A DNA stretch of 64,000 nucleotides from Flavobacterium aquidurense. GTDB taxonomy: Bacteria > Bacteroidota > Bacteroidia > Flavobacteriales > Flavobacteriaceae. Each line of letters opens with the position of its first letter. Positions within the stretch are counted from its first letter, which is position 1. Position numbers and translations under genes: made by a program. The notes beneath the pieces were generated by a model, which worked only from the letters and a program-made list of their open reading frames with translations, had not been told where the DNA came from and did no database searches. The DNA is taken from the NCBI RefSeq assembly GCF_001404985.1, contig NZ_JRLF01000012.1:62001-126000 (forward strand), read 5' to 3'. This document shows, in pieces, positions 54,269 through 63,132 of the stretch.

Positions 54269-55222
54269 ATGAGTTTTTTTAAAAAATTATTCTCTACTGA
54301 TAAAAAAGAGACTTTAGACAAAGGTCTTGAAAAATCAAAAACTACTTTTTTCTCAAAGTTAAGTAAAGCCGTTGCTGGAAAATCTAAAGTCGATGATGAT
54401 GTTTTAGATGATCTGGAAGAAATTCTGGTAGCTTCTGACGTTGGTGTAAATACAACCTTGAAAGTAATTTCCAGAATCGAAAAACGTGTTGCTGAAGATA
54501 AATATTTAGGTACAGATGAGCTAAATCAAATCCTGCGTGAAGAAATTGGTGCTTTATTGTCTGAAACCAATACTGGTGAAGCAACCGAATTCGAAATCCC
54601 AAAAGATAAGAAACCATATGTTTTAATGGTTGTAGGAGTAAATGGAGTGGGTAAAACTACTACAATTGGTAAATTAGCCTATCAGTTTAAAAAAGCAGGT
54701 TATAAAGTTGTTTTAGGAGCTGCTGATACTTTTCGTGCTGCCGCTATCGATCAGTTACAGGTTTGGGCAGATCGTGTAGATGTGCCAATCGTGAGACAAA
54801 ATATGGGTAGTGATCCCGCTTCTGTAGCTTTTGATACCTTGCAATCTGCTGTAGCGCAAAATGCCGATGTTGTAATCATTGATACTGCGGGACGTTTGCA
54901 TAATAAAGTTAATTTAATGAATGAGCTTACCAAAGTAAAACGTGTAATGCAAAAAGTGGTTGCTGATGCGCCTCATGATGTGCTTTTGGTTTTAGATGGT
55001 TCTACAGGTCAAAATGCTTTTGAACAGGCTAAACAATTTACCGCTGCAACTGAAGTAACTTCTCTTGCTGTAACCAAATTAGACGGAACTGCAAAAGGTG
55101 GTGTTGTAATTGGTATTTCTGACCAGTTTCAGATTCCTGTAAAATATATTGGTGTAGGTGAAGGAATTGAAGATTTACAGGTTTTTAATAAATATGAATT
55201 TGTAGATAGTTTTTTTAAATAA
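54269..55222 (+). CDS. ftsY: Signal recognition particle receptor FtsY
   Basis: 317 aa, compact. The acidic A domain of E. coli is absent. The N domain (about 20-100) is followed by the G domain with GVNGVGKTTTIGKLA (the P-loop), DTFRAAAIDQL, DTAGRL and TKLDGTAKGG, all standard SRP GTPase motifs. It docks the SRP-ribosome complex at the membrane. It lies downstream of the ribosomal small genes, after a terminator, and has its own start. A small membrane gene begins 16 bp later. Confidence 0.97.
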   Translation: MSFFKKLFSTDKKETLDKGLEKSKTTFFSKLSKAVAGKSKVDDDVLDDLEEILVASDVGVNTTLKVISRIEKRVAEDKYLGTDELNQILREEIGALLSETNTGEATEFEIPKDKKPYVLMVVGVNGVGKTTTIGKLAYQFKKAGYKVVLGAADTFRAAAIDQLQVWADRVDVPIVRQNMGSDPASVAFDTLQSAVAQNADVVIIDTAGRLHNKVNLMNELTKVKRVMQKVVADAPHDVLLVLDGSTGQNAFEQAKQFTAATEVTSLAVTKLDGTAKGGVVIGISDQFQIPVKYIGVGEGIEDLQVFNKYEFVDSFFK

Positions 55223-55237
55223 TTTTGAGATAGTTCA

Positions 55238-55417
55238 ATGAGTTTTTCTTCTTTAAAAAATATAACACCTCTTACTTTTTATTTCGGAAGTGTTATTTGT
55301 TTTGTTTTAGCAAATGTATTAAGGGATAAAGTTTTGTCTTTTTACTACATTTTACTTGTATTGGGAATAGTTTTCTTTTTTATGGGAATCTTAAAAAGAT
55401 TACGTACAAAAAGATAA
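55238..55417 (+). CDS. Two-helix small membrane protein
   Basis: 59 aa, MSFSSLKNITPLTFYFGSV followed by a second helix (YYILLVLGIVFFFMGIL), ending RLRTKR. Two transmembrane segments separated by a charged turn (RDKV) make a hairpin. It is 16 bp after ftsY on the same strand, so co-transcription is likely. It ends 2 bp from the stop of the convergent serine hydrolase. No family recognised; the open frame, basic tail and two-helix layout support a real gene. Confidence 0.6.
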   Translation: MSFSSLKNITPLTFYFGSVICFVLANVLRDKVLSFYYILLVLGIVFFFMGILKRLRTKR

Positions 55418-55418
55418 A

Positions 55419-56483
55419 TTACTGGTAGAGTGCACTAATTTTGCTCCATAAAGTTTTATCAAAATCGGATAAGGCTAAGTTGACATCGTCAGCAGCATCT
55501 CCCATTCTGATAATTACCATTTTTTTGCTTGGAACAACATATATTTTCTGATCATTTTTACCCAAAGCCATAAACATGTCATTTGGACCTGTTGGGATTA
55601 TACTTCCCTGAAAGGTAAGCTGTGATTGTGGCAGATGGTAATTCGATTTACCATTTAACCACCATAAATATCCATATCCTAAATTAATATTTTGGGATGT
55701 ATTTGTTGCTTCGTCAAAATAGGTCTCATTTAAAACTTGAGTATTATCCCATTTTCCTTTATTAAGCATTAAGAGTCCAAAGCGAGCCATGCTTCTGGAT
55801 GTACTGGTATAAACGCTATTGTTTCCAATTTGAATCCAATTACCATTCATGCCAATTTTGTCTCTGAGTTTGATGTTAAAATAATTCTCCCAGGTTTGTC
55901 CGCTTGCTTTTGCAACAACATCTTGTAGTTTTACATATACATTATGATATGCCCAACGTTTTCCTGCATCGGCTTTGTATATAAGATTTGCTGGATCTAC
56001 TTCATCTGTACTATCGTCAAGACCTGAGGTCATTGTAAGTAGGTTTTTGCAGGTAATTAAGTTTTCTTGTGCGGGTGTTTCACTTGTCCAGCCTGTGCCA
56101 ATATATTGTGAAACTTTATTGTTAATGTTTAATAAGTTTTCTTGCTGTGCAATTCCGGTTACCGTTGATGTTAATGTTTTTCCTGCGCTTGCCCAGTACC
56201 AATTTGTCGTTGCTGAATGACCATTAAAGTAATCCTCTAAAACAATCCGGCCATTTACTAGAATTATAAAAGATTTAGAGTTTTTAAGTTCTAAGTAATC
56301 TAAAAGGGGTTGAACAGCATTTTGATTCCATTTTAAATCAGAAATTGATTTTGTTTCCCATGTATTTCCTGTTAATGGAGGGAAATACATGATTTCGTTT
56401 GTGGCAGAAGATGAATCAGTGGGATCTGAACTGCATCCTACAAATACCATGATTATCAGGATTGTGTAAATAGTTTTGGTCAT
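55419..56483 (-). CDS. Serine hydrolase lipoprotein, beta-lactamase family
   Basis: 354 aa. A lipobox ends in FVGCSS (Cys17). The catalytic SxxK is S99-A-G-K102. YHNVY (about 177) is the YxN-type motif. LWWLNGKSNYH contributes the C-terminal part of the active site. It is related to the one at 8099 only in fold. Likely a cell-surface esterase or peptidase. The gene is convergent with the small membrane gene and its stop codon lies next to it. Confidence 0.85.
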   Translation of the reverse strand: MTKTIYTILIIMVFVGCSSDPTDSSSATNEIMYFPPLTGNTWETKSISDLKWNQNAVQPLLDYLELKNSKSFIILVNGRIVLEDYFNGHSATTNWYWASAGKTLTSTVTGIAQQENLLNINNKVSQYIGTGWTSETPAQENLITCKNLLTMTSGLDDSTDEVDPANLIYKADAGKRWAYHNVYVKLQDVVAKASGQTWENYFNIKLRDKIGMNGNWIQIGNNSVYTSTSRSMARFGLLMLNKGKWDNTQVLNETYFDEATNTSQNINLGYGYLWWLNGKSNYHLPQSQLTFQGSIIPTGPNDMFMALGKNDQKIYVVPSKKMVIIRMGDAADDVNLALSDFDKTLWSKISALYQ

Positions 56484-56578
56484 GTTTTTTTGATTTTGGT
56501 TTAGAGTAAGATCAAAAATATATAAAATAGTTTAATGTGTTTTGCAAATTTTTATTTGTTTTGAATTTATAAAGTTAA

Positions 56579-56722
56579 CTTTGTATCACAAAATATTCTT
56601 TTGAAAAATGGAGTTCTAATCCTGATGGAATCAGCGTTCTTTATCTATCTTTTTTACAAAAAAAGGATATATTAGATACTGAAGCTTTGATAGAAATAGC
56701 TCCTGATTCTCCTAAAGCTTAA
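56579..56722 (+). pseudogene. Open fragment without a start codon
   Basis: 47 codons between two stops, without ATG, GTG or TTG near the beginning. They spell protein-like sequence (KYSFEKWSSNPDGISVLYLS, then QKKDILDTEALIEIAPD). The acidic, ordered composition suggests the tail of a truncated gene, but I cannot name a parent and it may be chance. Confidence 0.3.
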
Positions 56723-56764
56723 AATATTTAGATTCAAAGTTGTCAAATTTTAATAAAATATACT

Positions 56765-57205
56765 ATGAAAAACACTTTTATGATTTTGGTTTTATCGCTT
56801 TTGTTTGTGAGTTGCAAACAGGAAATTAAACCTGCAGATATTGTAAAATTAAATGGTTATTGGGAAATTGAAAAAGTGGTTTTTGATAAAGGAGAAGATA
56901 AGGATTACGGAATGAATGAGAGTTTTGATTATTTTGATGTTAAAAATAATAAAGGGATAAGGAAGAAAGTTATGCCTCAACTGGATGGAACTTTTTTGAC
57001 AAGTGATTCTTTTGAAAATGTGTCGGTTCGATTTAAAGGAGATCAGGTTTTTCTGGATTATAAAACAGATTATGCGAAATGGAGCGAGGAGTTGATTTCG
57101 ATTACAGATGAAAAACTGGTGGTAAAAAACCAGGAGAATAAAGAATATCATTATAAAAAAGCAGGACCAATAAATTTATTAGACAATGGCAAAAAGACTA
57201 AATAA
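56765..57205 (+). CDS. Small lipoprotein of unknown function
   Basis: 146 aa. The signal ends LLFVSCKQ (Cys17). The mature part (LNGYWEIEKVVFDKGEDKDY, and LDGTFLTSDSFENVSVRFKG) looks like a lipocalin-like, beta-rich fold of the type found in many Bacteroidota lipoproteins. No name is justified. Its 3' end overlaps the DUF721 start by 20 bp in another frame, so the two genes are translationally linked. Confidence 0.72.
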   Translation: MKNTFMILVLSLLFVSCKQEIKPADIVKLNGYWEIEKVVFDKGEDKDYGMNESFDYFDVKNNKGIRKKVMPQLDGTFLTSDSFENVSVRFKGDQVFLDYKTDYAKWSEELISITDEKLVVKNQENKEYHYKKAGPINLLDNGKKTK

Positions 57206-57482
57206 TCAAAGTACGATTGGGGCTGTTTTGCAACAGATTATCCAGGTAAACAAACTTCAGCCCGGAATGGATCAGATTGATGTAAAAGAAGCATGGAGAC
57301 AATTGATGGGGAATGGAGTAAACACTTATACAAAAAATGTAGTGTTAAAAGGAAGTACATTGTATGTTGAACTGGGATCAGCGGTTTTAAGAGAAGAATT
57401 GAGCCACGGAAAATCTAAAATTGTAAAAATGATAAATGAAGAATTGGGGCGTGACGTTGTGAAGGATGTCGTATTGCGCTGA
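57186..57482 (+). CDS. DUF721 protein
   Basis: 98 aa. NGVNTYTKNVVLKGSTLYVE and SAVLREELSHGKSKIVKMIN match DUF721, a small domain often encoded near DNA replication or repair genes and of unknown role. It begins within the preceding lipoprotein gene (20-bp overlap) and is followed by a word repeat with a terminator facing ndk. Confidence 0.85.
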   Translation: MAKRLNNQSTIGAVLQQIIQVNKLQPGMDQIDVKEAWRQLMGNGVNTYTKNVVLKGSTLYVELGSAVLREELSHGKSKIVKMINEELGRDVVKDVVLR

Positions 57483-57488
57483 TTTTAA

Positions 57489-57606
57489 TCTCAGTCTCGG
57501 TTTTCAGTCTCAGTCTTATCTAAATAAAAAATCCTGTTTGTTAGAACAAACAGGATTTTTTTTATGTGTTTCTGTGACTGAAAAACTGTCACTGAGACTG
57601 TAAACT
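57489..57606. repeat. Word-palindrome repeat, CAGTCTCAGT type, with terminator
   Basis: CTCAGTCTCGGTTTTCAGTC at the left, CAGTTTACAGTCTCAGTGACA as the reverse complement at the right, and between them a 17-bp stem (57526-57542 with 57545-57561). It serves the convergent ends of the DUF721 and ndk genes. Confidence 0.8.
57526..57561. terminator. Bidirectional terminator between DUF721 and ndk
   Basis: A 17-bp perfect stem with a two-base loop, AATCCTGTTTGTT core, A/T tracts on both sides. Confidence 0.85.
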
Positions 57607-57610
57607 AATA

Positions 57611-58030
57611 TTAGAATTGCTCTCTTCCTGCAAAATGGAATGCACCTTCGATAGCAGCATTTTCATCGCTATCAGATCCGTGAACTGCATTTTCTCCTAT
57701 AGAAGTTGCGTATGCTTTACGAATAGTTCCTTCAGCAGCTTCAGCTGGATTTGTAGCTCCAATTAAAGTTCTGAAATCTTCTACTGCATTGTCTTTTTCT
57801 AAAATTGCAGCAACAATTGGTCCGCGAGACATGAATTCAACTAATTCTCCGTAGAAAGGTCTTTCTGCGTGAACTGCGTAAAATGCTTTAGCATCAGCTA
57901 CAGTTAATTGAGTTAATTTTAATGAAACGATTTTGAAACCTCCATTAGTAATCATTGCTAAGATATTACCGATGTGTCCGTTTTGAACTGCATCTGGCTT
58001 AATCATTGTAAAAGTTCTATTTGTTGCCAT
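57611..58030 (-). CDS. ndk: Nucleoside-diphosphate kinase
   Basis: 139 aa. The catalytic His117 lies in [15 protein letters not shown], the standard NDK signature. [13 protein letters not shown] is the N-terminal nucleotide site. It transfers the terminal phosphate from ATP to other NDPs. A TACTTTTG box lies upstream at 58056-58063. The gene ends in a repeat and terminator. Confidence 0.97.
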   Translation of the reverse strand: MATNRTFTMIKPDAVQNGHIGNILAMITNGGFKIVSLKLTQLTVADAKAFYAVHAERPFYGELVEFMSRGPIVAAILEKDNAVEDFRTLIGATNPAEAAEGTIRKAYATSIGENAVHGSDSDENAAIEGAFHFAGREQF

Positions 58031-58055
58031 TTTATTGCTTATTTTTAATTTTGTG

Positions 58056-58063
58056 CAAAAGTA
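58056..58063 (-). promoter_or_regulatory. TAnnTTTG box before ndk
   Basis: TACTTTTG on the minus strand, 25 bp upstream of the ndk ATG. Confidence 0.55.
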
Positions 58064-58185
58064 TACTTTTTTTATGAATTGATTTTAATAAATTCATAAT
58101 TATAACGATTAGAATTAACTTTTAATGGAGAAAAACGTAAAATGACGATAGTAAAAAAGATCAGATATAATCTTACACAAAAAAA

Positions 58186-58203
58186 GGCGCACAATAGTAC
58201 GCC
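58186..58203 (-). terminator. Possible terminator of the 423-aa acyltransferase gene
   Basis: On the minus strand GGCGTAC (58203-58197) pairs with GTGCGCC (58192-58186), one G-U, followed by seven U residues, 78 bp past the stop at 58281. Confidence 0.55.
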
Positions 58204-58280
58204 GATATTTAAGTGTTTCGATTCGAGCGCAATCATCAACATGTAATACATTGAACTCCGCTCGATATAAAATAATTAAA

Positions 58281-59552
58281 TTAAACTTTAAAAATGAGTT
58301 TGTTTTTGTAAAATATCCATAAAATAAAAGTCCAGATTCCAACATAAACCAATGCTCCGGCCAATGAAGCTGTCATTGGATTGCTGAATAATGGTGCAAT
58401 CCCGAAAGTATATAAATAATTTAGAAGATTAATTTGTTCTGCAGGGTTATGTGGGTTTTTGAATTGAATCATTACCAGTGCTTGTGGAATAATCTGAGAA
58501 AAGAAAAAGACAATCATTGGATTTACTCCCCAGATTAAAAATAATTTGAATCCTTTTTTATAGTCTGCAATGTCAATTACGTAATATAGTAGTGCCAGGC
58601 AAGTTGCAGCTAATCCTGTTGTGTACAAAACATAACTGCTTGTCCAGAGTGATTTATTTATAGGGAATATGATATTCCAAAGTAATCCGGCAATGATAAG
58701 TGCTGCGCCCGCAAGAGCTATTTTTGATGCTTTTTGGTTTTTTGTAATGTTGAGTTGTAAAATCTGTCCAATTAATAAACCTATGATTCCGTTTACAATT
58801 GATGGCAGAGTACTCAAAATTCCTTCAGGATCCCAGGTTATGGTTTCGCGATACATATGTCCTTTTAGCAATATACTATCTACCCATGAAGCAAGATTGG
58901 TTCCTTTTTCCAGATTTGCAGCTCCAATTCCAGGAACAGGTATTAATGTCATTGCTGCCCAATAACCTAATAATAAAACTGCACCGGTTATGATTTGCGT
59001 TTTTTTGCTAGTTTTTAAATACAAAAGAGAAACCACAAAATATACAATTGCAATTCGCTGTAAAACTCCTGGAAGGCGAACATCCTGATAGGCTTCGATA
59101 CCACTGTAGGCTAAAAACAAATAGATAAAGAGAATTGAAAAAGCCAGGATATTTTTGAGTTTTGAACTGAAATTACCCATTAAGGCATAACCAATTGTAA
59201 CGGTAATGATTAAACGGCCAATAAGAAGTGAAATTCCTTCTAATCCAAATATTTGTATTTTGGAAAAATAGTTAAAGAAAATTCCCAGACAGAACATTCG
59301 TAAAGAACGAACCAGAATTTTATTAAAAGTAGTATCGTCCCAGGTTTTGGTTGGCATTGCTAGAGGAACAGCAACTCCCATGATAAAAATAAAAAATGGA
59401 AAAACTAAATCGGTTGGTGTGCAGCCATGCCATTCTGAATGTAATAAAGGGGCGTAAACATGTCCCCAATCTCCTGGATTATTAACAATTGTCATCAATA
59501 AAATCGTTAATCCTCTAAAGACATCTAAAGATATCAAGCGCTCTCTGGTCAT
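58281..59552 (-). CDS. Membrane acyltransferase, HGSNAT/DUF5009-like (copy 2)
   Basis: 423 aa with about ten helices. LISLDVFRGLTILLMTIVNN and TPTDLVFPFFIFIMGVAVPL match the family. The HSEWHG segment just before TPTDLVFP carries the His in the position expected for the acyl-carrying histidine, whereas copy 1 at 43950 reads MPADADAMTFVDVVFP and lacks a close equivalent. It probably transfers acetyl groups to extracytoplasmic sugars. It lies alone between ndk and bshC. Confidence 0.85.
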   Translation of the reverse strand: MTRERLISLDVFRGLTILLMTIVNNPGDWGHVYAPLLHSEWHGCTPTDLVFPFFIFIMGVAVPLAMPTKTWDDTTFNKILVRSLRMFCLGIFFNYFSKIQIFGLEGISLLIGRLIITVTIGYALMGNFSSKLKNILAFSILFIYLFLAYSGIEAYQDVRLPGVLQRIAIVYFVVSLLYLKTSKKTQIITGAVLLLGYWAAMTLIPVPGIGAANLEKGTNLASWVDSILLKGHMYRETITWDPEGILSTLPSIVNGIIGLLIGQILQLNITKNQKASKIALAGAALIIAGLLWNIIFPINKSLWTSSYVLYTTGLAATCLALLYYVIDIADYKKGFKLFLIWGVNPMIVFFFSQIIPQALVMIQFKNPHNPAEQINLLNYLYTFGIAPLFSNPMTASLAGALVYVGIWTFILWIFYKNKLIFKV

Positions 59553-59719
59553 AATTTTTGGTAAATAGGTTAATTTTTGTTTTTAAAAGTTACTATTTGG
59601 TTTAGAGAGGCAATAATTTCAGAAGAGGTGGTTATTTGTTTCTGAGGATTATTACTTTATTGTTTGCTACAAATTCACACGAATCTATTTGTAAATTTAT
59701 GGCGACTTTTTTTGTTGCT

Positions 59720-61309
59720 TTATATTGTTATGATGTTAAAATTCGTTTCTAAAGGTTTTAATTTTTGAATTAAAAGCGGAATCAATAGTTCGCCTTTTTC
59801 CAGATAAAATTCTGAGAAATTAGTTTGGCGTTCCTGTAAACTCTGATTAGGGAACAATTCGCATTGTAAATCTGTGACACGCTGTATTTCGGTATCTAAT
59901 TTTCGCTTTTGAGCTTTTAATAATCTTTTTTCAAGATTTTCCAATCCTTTCTTTTGTTTGATTTCCTGTGCTTTTACAGCTCCGGTAAAAGACTTATCGG
60001 TTTGCTCTGCTAATTCGTAAAGATATTCAAATTGCTTTTCCAATACTTCTTTTTGAGGTGTTAAATCAATTGGAAAAGCAGATAATTTATGTGTAATGGC
60101 ATTCGTTAAATCTGCAGGTTTTGTGAATAAATCTCCCCAAGACAGGTTTAATTTGTCTGCTTTTTTAGCTTGTTTTTCTGTAGATAAAAGCACCGAGTTA
60201 CGAACTAAAAGCATTGGGAAAGTTATATTTACAGCTTCGAAAAATGATTTTAATTCTAACCAGTAAGCAATTTCTCCGCCTCCGCCAATGTAGCATAAAT
60301 TAGGTAAAATAATTTCCTGATATAGTGGACGCATGATCACGTTGGGGCTAAATTTCTCCGGATTACTTTCTAATAATAATAGAATTTCATCTTTTGAGAA
60401 GGAAATTTTAGTATTGTTGACAAAGTATTTATCATTCTCAAAAATAATTCGTTCTCGCAGGTTATCTTCAATATAGAATAAATTAATTTCACGTGGATTA
60501 ACCTGAACATTATATTCTTTTAATTGCTCGATAGTTTCCTGAACCGCTTTAAACGATGTCTGTTCAAATAATTCTTCTTTGATATACGGAATAAAAGCTT
60601 GTTTTAAATTAGCATCATCAGCATCTAAAATCACTAAACCATAACTGGCAAACAAACTATTGGCTAAAAAGCGAGTAGCATCAGCTAGTTTTTCATGTTT
60701 TAAATAGGCTTCTTCAAATAGTTTTTTCAGAACATTTGCATTCGTGCTTGATCCTAATTCTTTCGAATAAATTTCGAAAAATTCAGTTAAACCTTCTGTC
60801 GCAAGTCTACCCACGGGACCCGTGCTTTCTGTGTTCCATCGGAATTTTTTCCCTTTGAAATTAAAATAGTTGATCTCTTCAAAATCATGATCTTCTGTCG
60901 CCATCCAATAAATAGGGACAAAATTATTCGTTGGATATTTTAGTTTTAATTCCTTGGTGAGATTAATCGTCGAAATGATTTTATATAAAAAATACAGAGG
61001 ACCGCTAAATAAATTTAACTGATGGCCGGTTGTGATCGTATACGTATTTTGAAGAGCCAAAAGCTCAATATTTTGTTTTGTAGAATCAGAGATTTCGATA
61101 TGCTGATATTGCTTTTTTAAAGTTTCAACCAAAGGAATTCGGTTGTTGTTATTAAAGTTAGCGGCTTTTTCAGCAATTTGTTTTTCGAAGTTTTCTAAGC
61201 TGGGGAAATTGTTGTACAGCGGTTTTAATTCTGATTTTTGATCTAAATAATCTTGCATCAATTTAGAGAAATATCCTGAAGTTTGATAGCTGATACAGTC
61301 GGTAGGCAT
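59720..61309 (-). CDS. bshC: Bacillithiol synthase, cysteine-adding enzyme BshC
   Basis: 529 aa. GHQLNLFSGPLYFLYKI and PIYWMATEDHDFEEINYF are conserved BshC segments, and the C-terminal helical EIQRVTDLQCELFPNQSLQE closes the protein. BshC joins cysteine to glucosaminyl-malate in the last step of bacillithiol synthesis, the main low-molecular thiol of many Bacteroidota. It is a single gene here; bshA and bshB are elsewhere. A 1-Cys peroxiredoxin at 11575 could be a client. Confidence 0.93.
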   Translation of the reverse strand: MPTDCISYQTSGYFSKLMQDYLDQKSELKPLYNNFPSLENFEKQIAEKAANFNNNNRIPLVETLKKQYQHIEISDSTKQNIELLALQNTYTITTGHQLNLFSGPLYFLYKIISTINLTKELKLKYPTNNFVPIYWMATEDHDFEEINYFNFKGKKFRWNTESTGPVGRLATEGLTEFFEIYSKELGSSTNANVLKKLFEEAYLKHEKLADATRFLANSLFASYGLVILDADDANLKQAFIPYIKEELFEQTSFKAVQETIEQLKEYNVQVNPREINLFYIEDNLRERIIFENDKYFVNNTKISFSKDEILLLLESNPEKFSPNVIMRPLYQEIILPNLCYIGGGGEIAYWLELKSFFEAVNITFPMLLVRNSVLLSTEKQAKKADKLNLSWGDLFTKPADLTNAITHKLSAFPIDLTPQKEVLEKQFEYLYELAEQTDKSFTGAVKAQEIKQKKGLENLEKRLLKAQKRKLDTEIQRVTDLQCELFPNQSLQERQTNFSEFYLEKGELLIPLLIQKLKPLETNFNIITI

Positions 61310-61543
61310 AATTTTAAATTTATTTTTGACAGCTGTAAATTTAATGAAAATATGCAGTGAAAAACAGTTTTAACGATAGGTTATGATTTGATTTTTAAAT
61401 TTTATTTTAAAGCTCGTGTAATCAAGTTTTTAATATTGATTTATCTTAAGGAAGGAATAAATTGAAAATTCGGAAAATTTGTTAAAAATGCAGGATCATT
61501 TAAAAGTATTTGTTCTAAAAGTGAATTATTAGTAACGAAATTC

Positions 61544-61551
61544 TATTTTTG
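61544..61551 (+). promoter_or_regulatory. TAnnTTTG box before the MHS transporter
   Basis: TATTTTTG, 26 bp before the ATG at 61578. Confidence 0.5.
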
Positions 61552-61577
61552 TAATTAAAAAAGATATATCTATTTAC

Positions 61578-62855
61578 ATGGAAACTAACCCGAAAAAGAA
61601 GAACTCATTAAAACACGTTCTTTTCGGTTCCTTAATTGGTACCACAATTGAATTTTTTGACTTTTATATTTATGCCAATGCAGCTGTATTGGTTTTTCCT
61701 CAATTATTTTTTCCCGGCTCTGATTCGACTATGGCGACTTTGGAATCTTTAGCTACTTTTTCAATAGCTTTTTTATCGCGACCACTTGGTTCAGCTTTTT
61801 TTGGACATTATGGAGATAAAATCGGACGTAAATTTACTTTAGTCGCTGCTTTATTAACAATGGGTATTTCTACTGTTACCATTGGCTTTTTACCAAGTTA
61901 TGCCAGTATTGGTGTTGCTGCGCCGTTATTATTGATGCTTTGCCGATTTGGACAAGGCGTAGGTTTAGGAGGTGAATGGGGTGGAGCTGTTTTATTGGCT
62001 ATAGAAAATGCACCGCCAAATAAACGCGCCTGGTACGGAATGTTTCCGCAATTAGGAGCTCCAATAGGATTATTACTTTCAGGAGGAACTTTTCTATTAT
62101 TGACAGATTCAATGAGCAATGAAGCTTTTATGGATTATGGATGGAGAATTCCGTTTATTGCCAGTTCACTTTTGGTAATTTTGGGGTTCTATATTCGAAC
62201 AAAAATAACGGAGACGCCTTCTTTCGAAAATTCTAAAAAAGAGCAGGAAGAAGTTAAAGTTCCTTTTTTAGAGCTTGTAAAATCATATAAAAACCAACTA
62301 ATTTTTGGAACTTTTGCCGCTATTACCACTTTTTTGGTTTTTTACTTAATGACTGTTTTTACCTTGAGTTGGGCAACTTCAGATTTAGGAATCGTTAAAA
62401 GAAATGGATTGTTGATACAGTTGTTTTCGGTATTGTTTTTTGCCATCTTTATTCCGGTTTCGGCTGTAGTTGCAGATAAAATTGGCCGACGCAAAATGCT
62501 TATTATTGCAACAGTAGCGATCGCGATTTTCGGATTTTTCTTTTCGTACTTTCTAAGTTCCGGAAACATTGTTTTAGTGACCACTTTTGCCTGTATCGGA
62601 ATGGCTTTAATGGGATTCACTTATGGACCTTTGGGAACTTTTTTATCTGAACTGTTTCCAACAAACGTTCGTTATTCAGGTGCGTCCTTAACGTTTAATT
62701 TGGCAGGAATTCTTGGTGCAGCATTTGCACCAATGATCGCAATTTGGTTAGCCTCTACTTATAGTGTAAGTTATGTAGGGCTGTATCTAACAATTGCGGC
62801 ATGCATTTCTTTGTTTGCATTTTTGATGATTAGTAAAGAAGAACATAAGTTTTAA
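61578..62855 (+). CDS. MFS transporter, metabolite:H+ symporter (MHS) type
   Basis: 425 aa, twelve helices. GTTIEFFDFYIYANAAVLVF at the start, GHYGDKIGRKF as motif A and GLGGEWGGAVLLAIENAPPN as the MHS-specific motif place it with ProP/KgtP/ShiA-type symporters. They import organic acids, osmolytes or shikimate. The substrate is not readable. It is alone on the + strand, with its own terminator at 62901-62940. Confidence 0.9.
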   Translation: METNPKKKNSLKHVLFGSLIGTTIEFFDFYIYANAAVLVFPQLFFPGSDSTMATLESLATFSIAFLSRPLGSAFFGHYGDKIGRKFTLVAALLTMGISTVTIGFLPSYASIGVAAPLLLMLCRFGQGVGLGGEWGGAVLLAIENAPPNKRAWYGMFPQLGAPIGLLLSGGTFLLLTDSMSNEAFMDYGWRIPFIASSLLVILGFYIRTKITETPSFENSKKEQEEVKVPFLELVKSYKNQLIFGTFAAITTFLVFYLMTVFTLSWATSDLGIVKRNGLLIQLFSVLFFAIFIPVSAVVADKIGRRKMLIIATVAIAIFGFFFSYFLSSGNIVLVTTFACIGMALMGFTYGPLGTFLSELFPTNVRYSGASLTFNLAGILGAAFAPMIAIWLASTYSVSYVGLYLTIAACISLFAFLMISKEEHKF

Positions 62856-62900
62856 AAGGTTAACATAAAGCCTGATATTATCAGGAGTAAAAATATAGGC

Positions 62901-62940
62901 AAAGTCCGCAATCTCGATTATTATCAGGATTGCGGACTTT
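62901..62940 (+). terminator. Intrinsic terminator of the MHS transporter gene
   Basis: A 13-bp perfect stem pairs 62901-62913 (AAAGTCCGCAATC) with 62928-62940. A smaller CCTGATATTATCAGG hairpin precedes it. Confidence 0.85.
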
Positions 62941-63107
62941 ATAATTAATAAAAAAGTAAAGGAATGTTTTTTTAGAAAATATTAAAAAATTGGTTTTGTG
63001 TTGGAATAAAAGCAATCAAATGGTTATAAAATAAAATCAAAAATTGAAGGATTTAAAAGTAAAAAGAGAGAGTCGAATCTTTTCATGAAAAGTCTATAAA
63101 TATCCCG

Positions 63108-63115
63108 TATTTTTG
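63108..63115 (+). promoter_or_regulatory. TAnnTTTG box before the radical SAM gene
   Basis: TATTTTTG, 17 bp before the TTG start at 63133. It supports that start because no in-frame ATG lies near. Confidence 0.6.
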
Positions 63116-63132
63116 CAAAAAATAATGTTGCC

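Noticed and set aside
58115..58345. 76-codon open frame after ndk
   Set aside because: It overlaps the 3' end of the acyltransferase gene and the proposed terminator, and the translation looks random.
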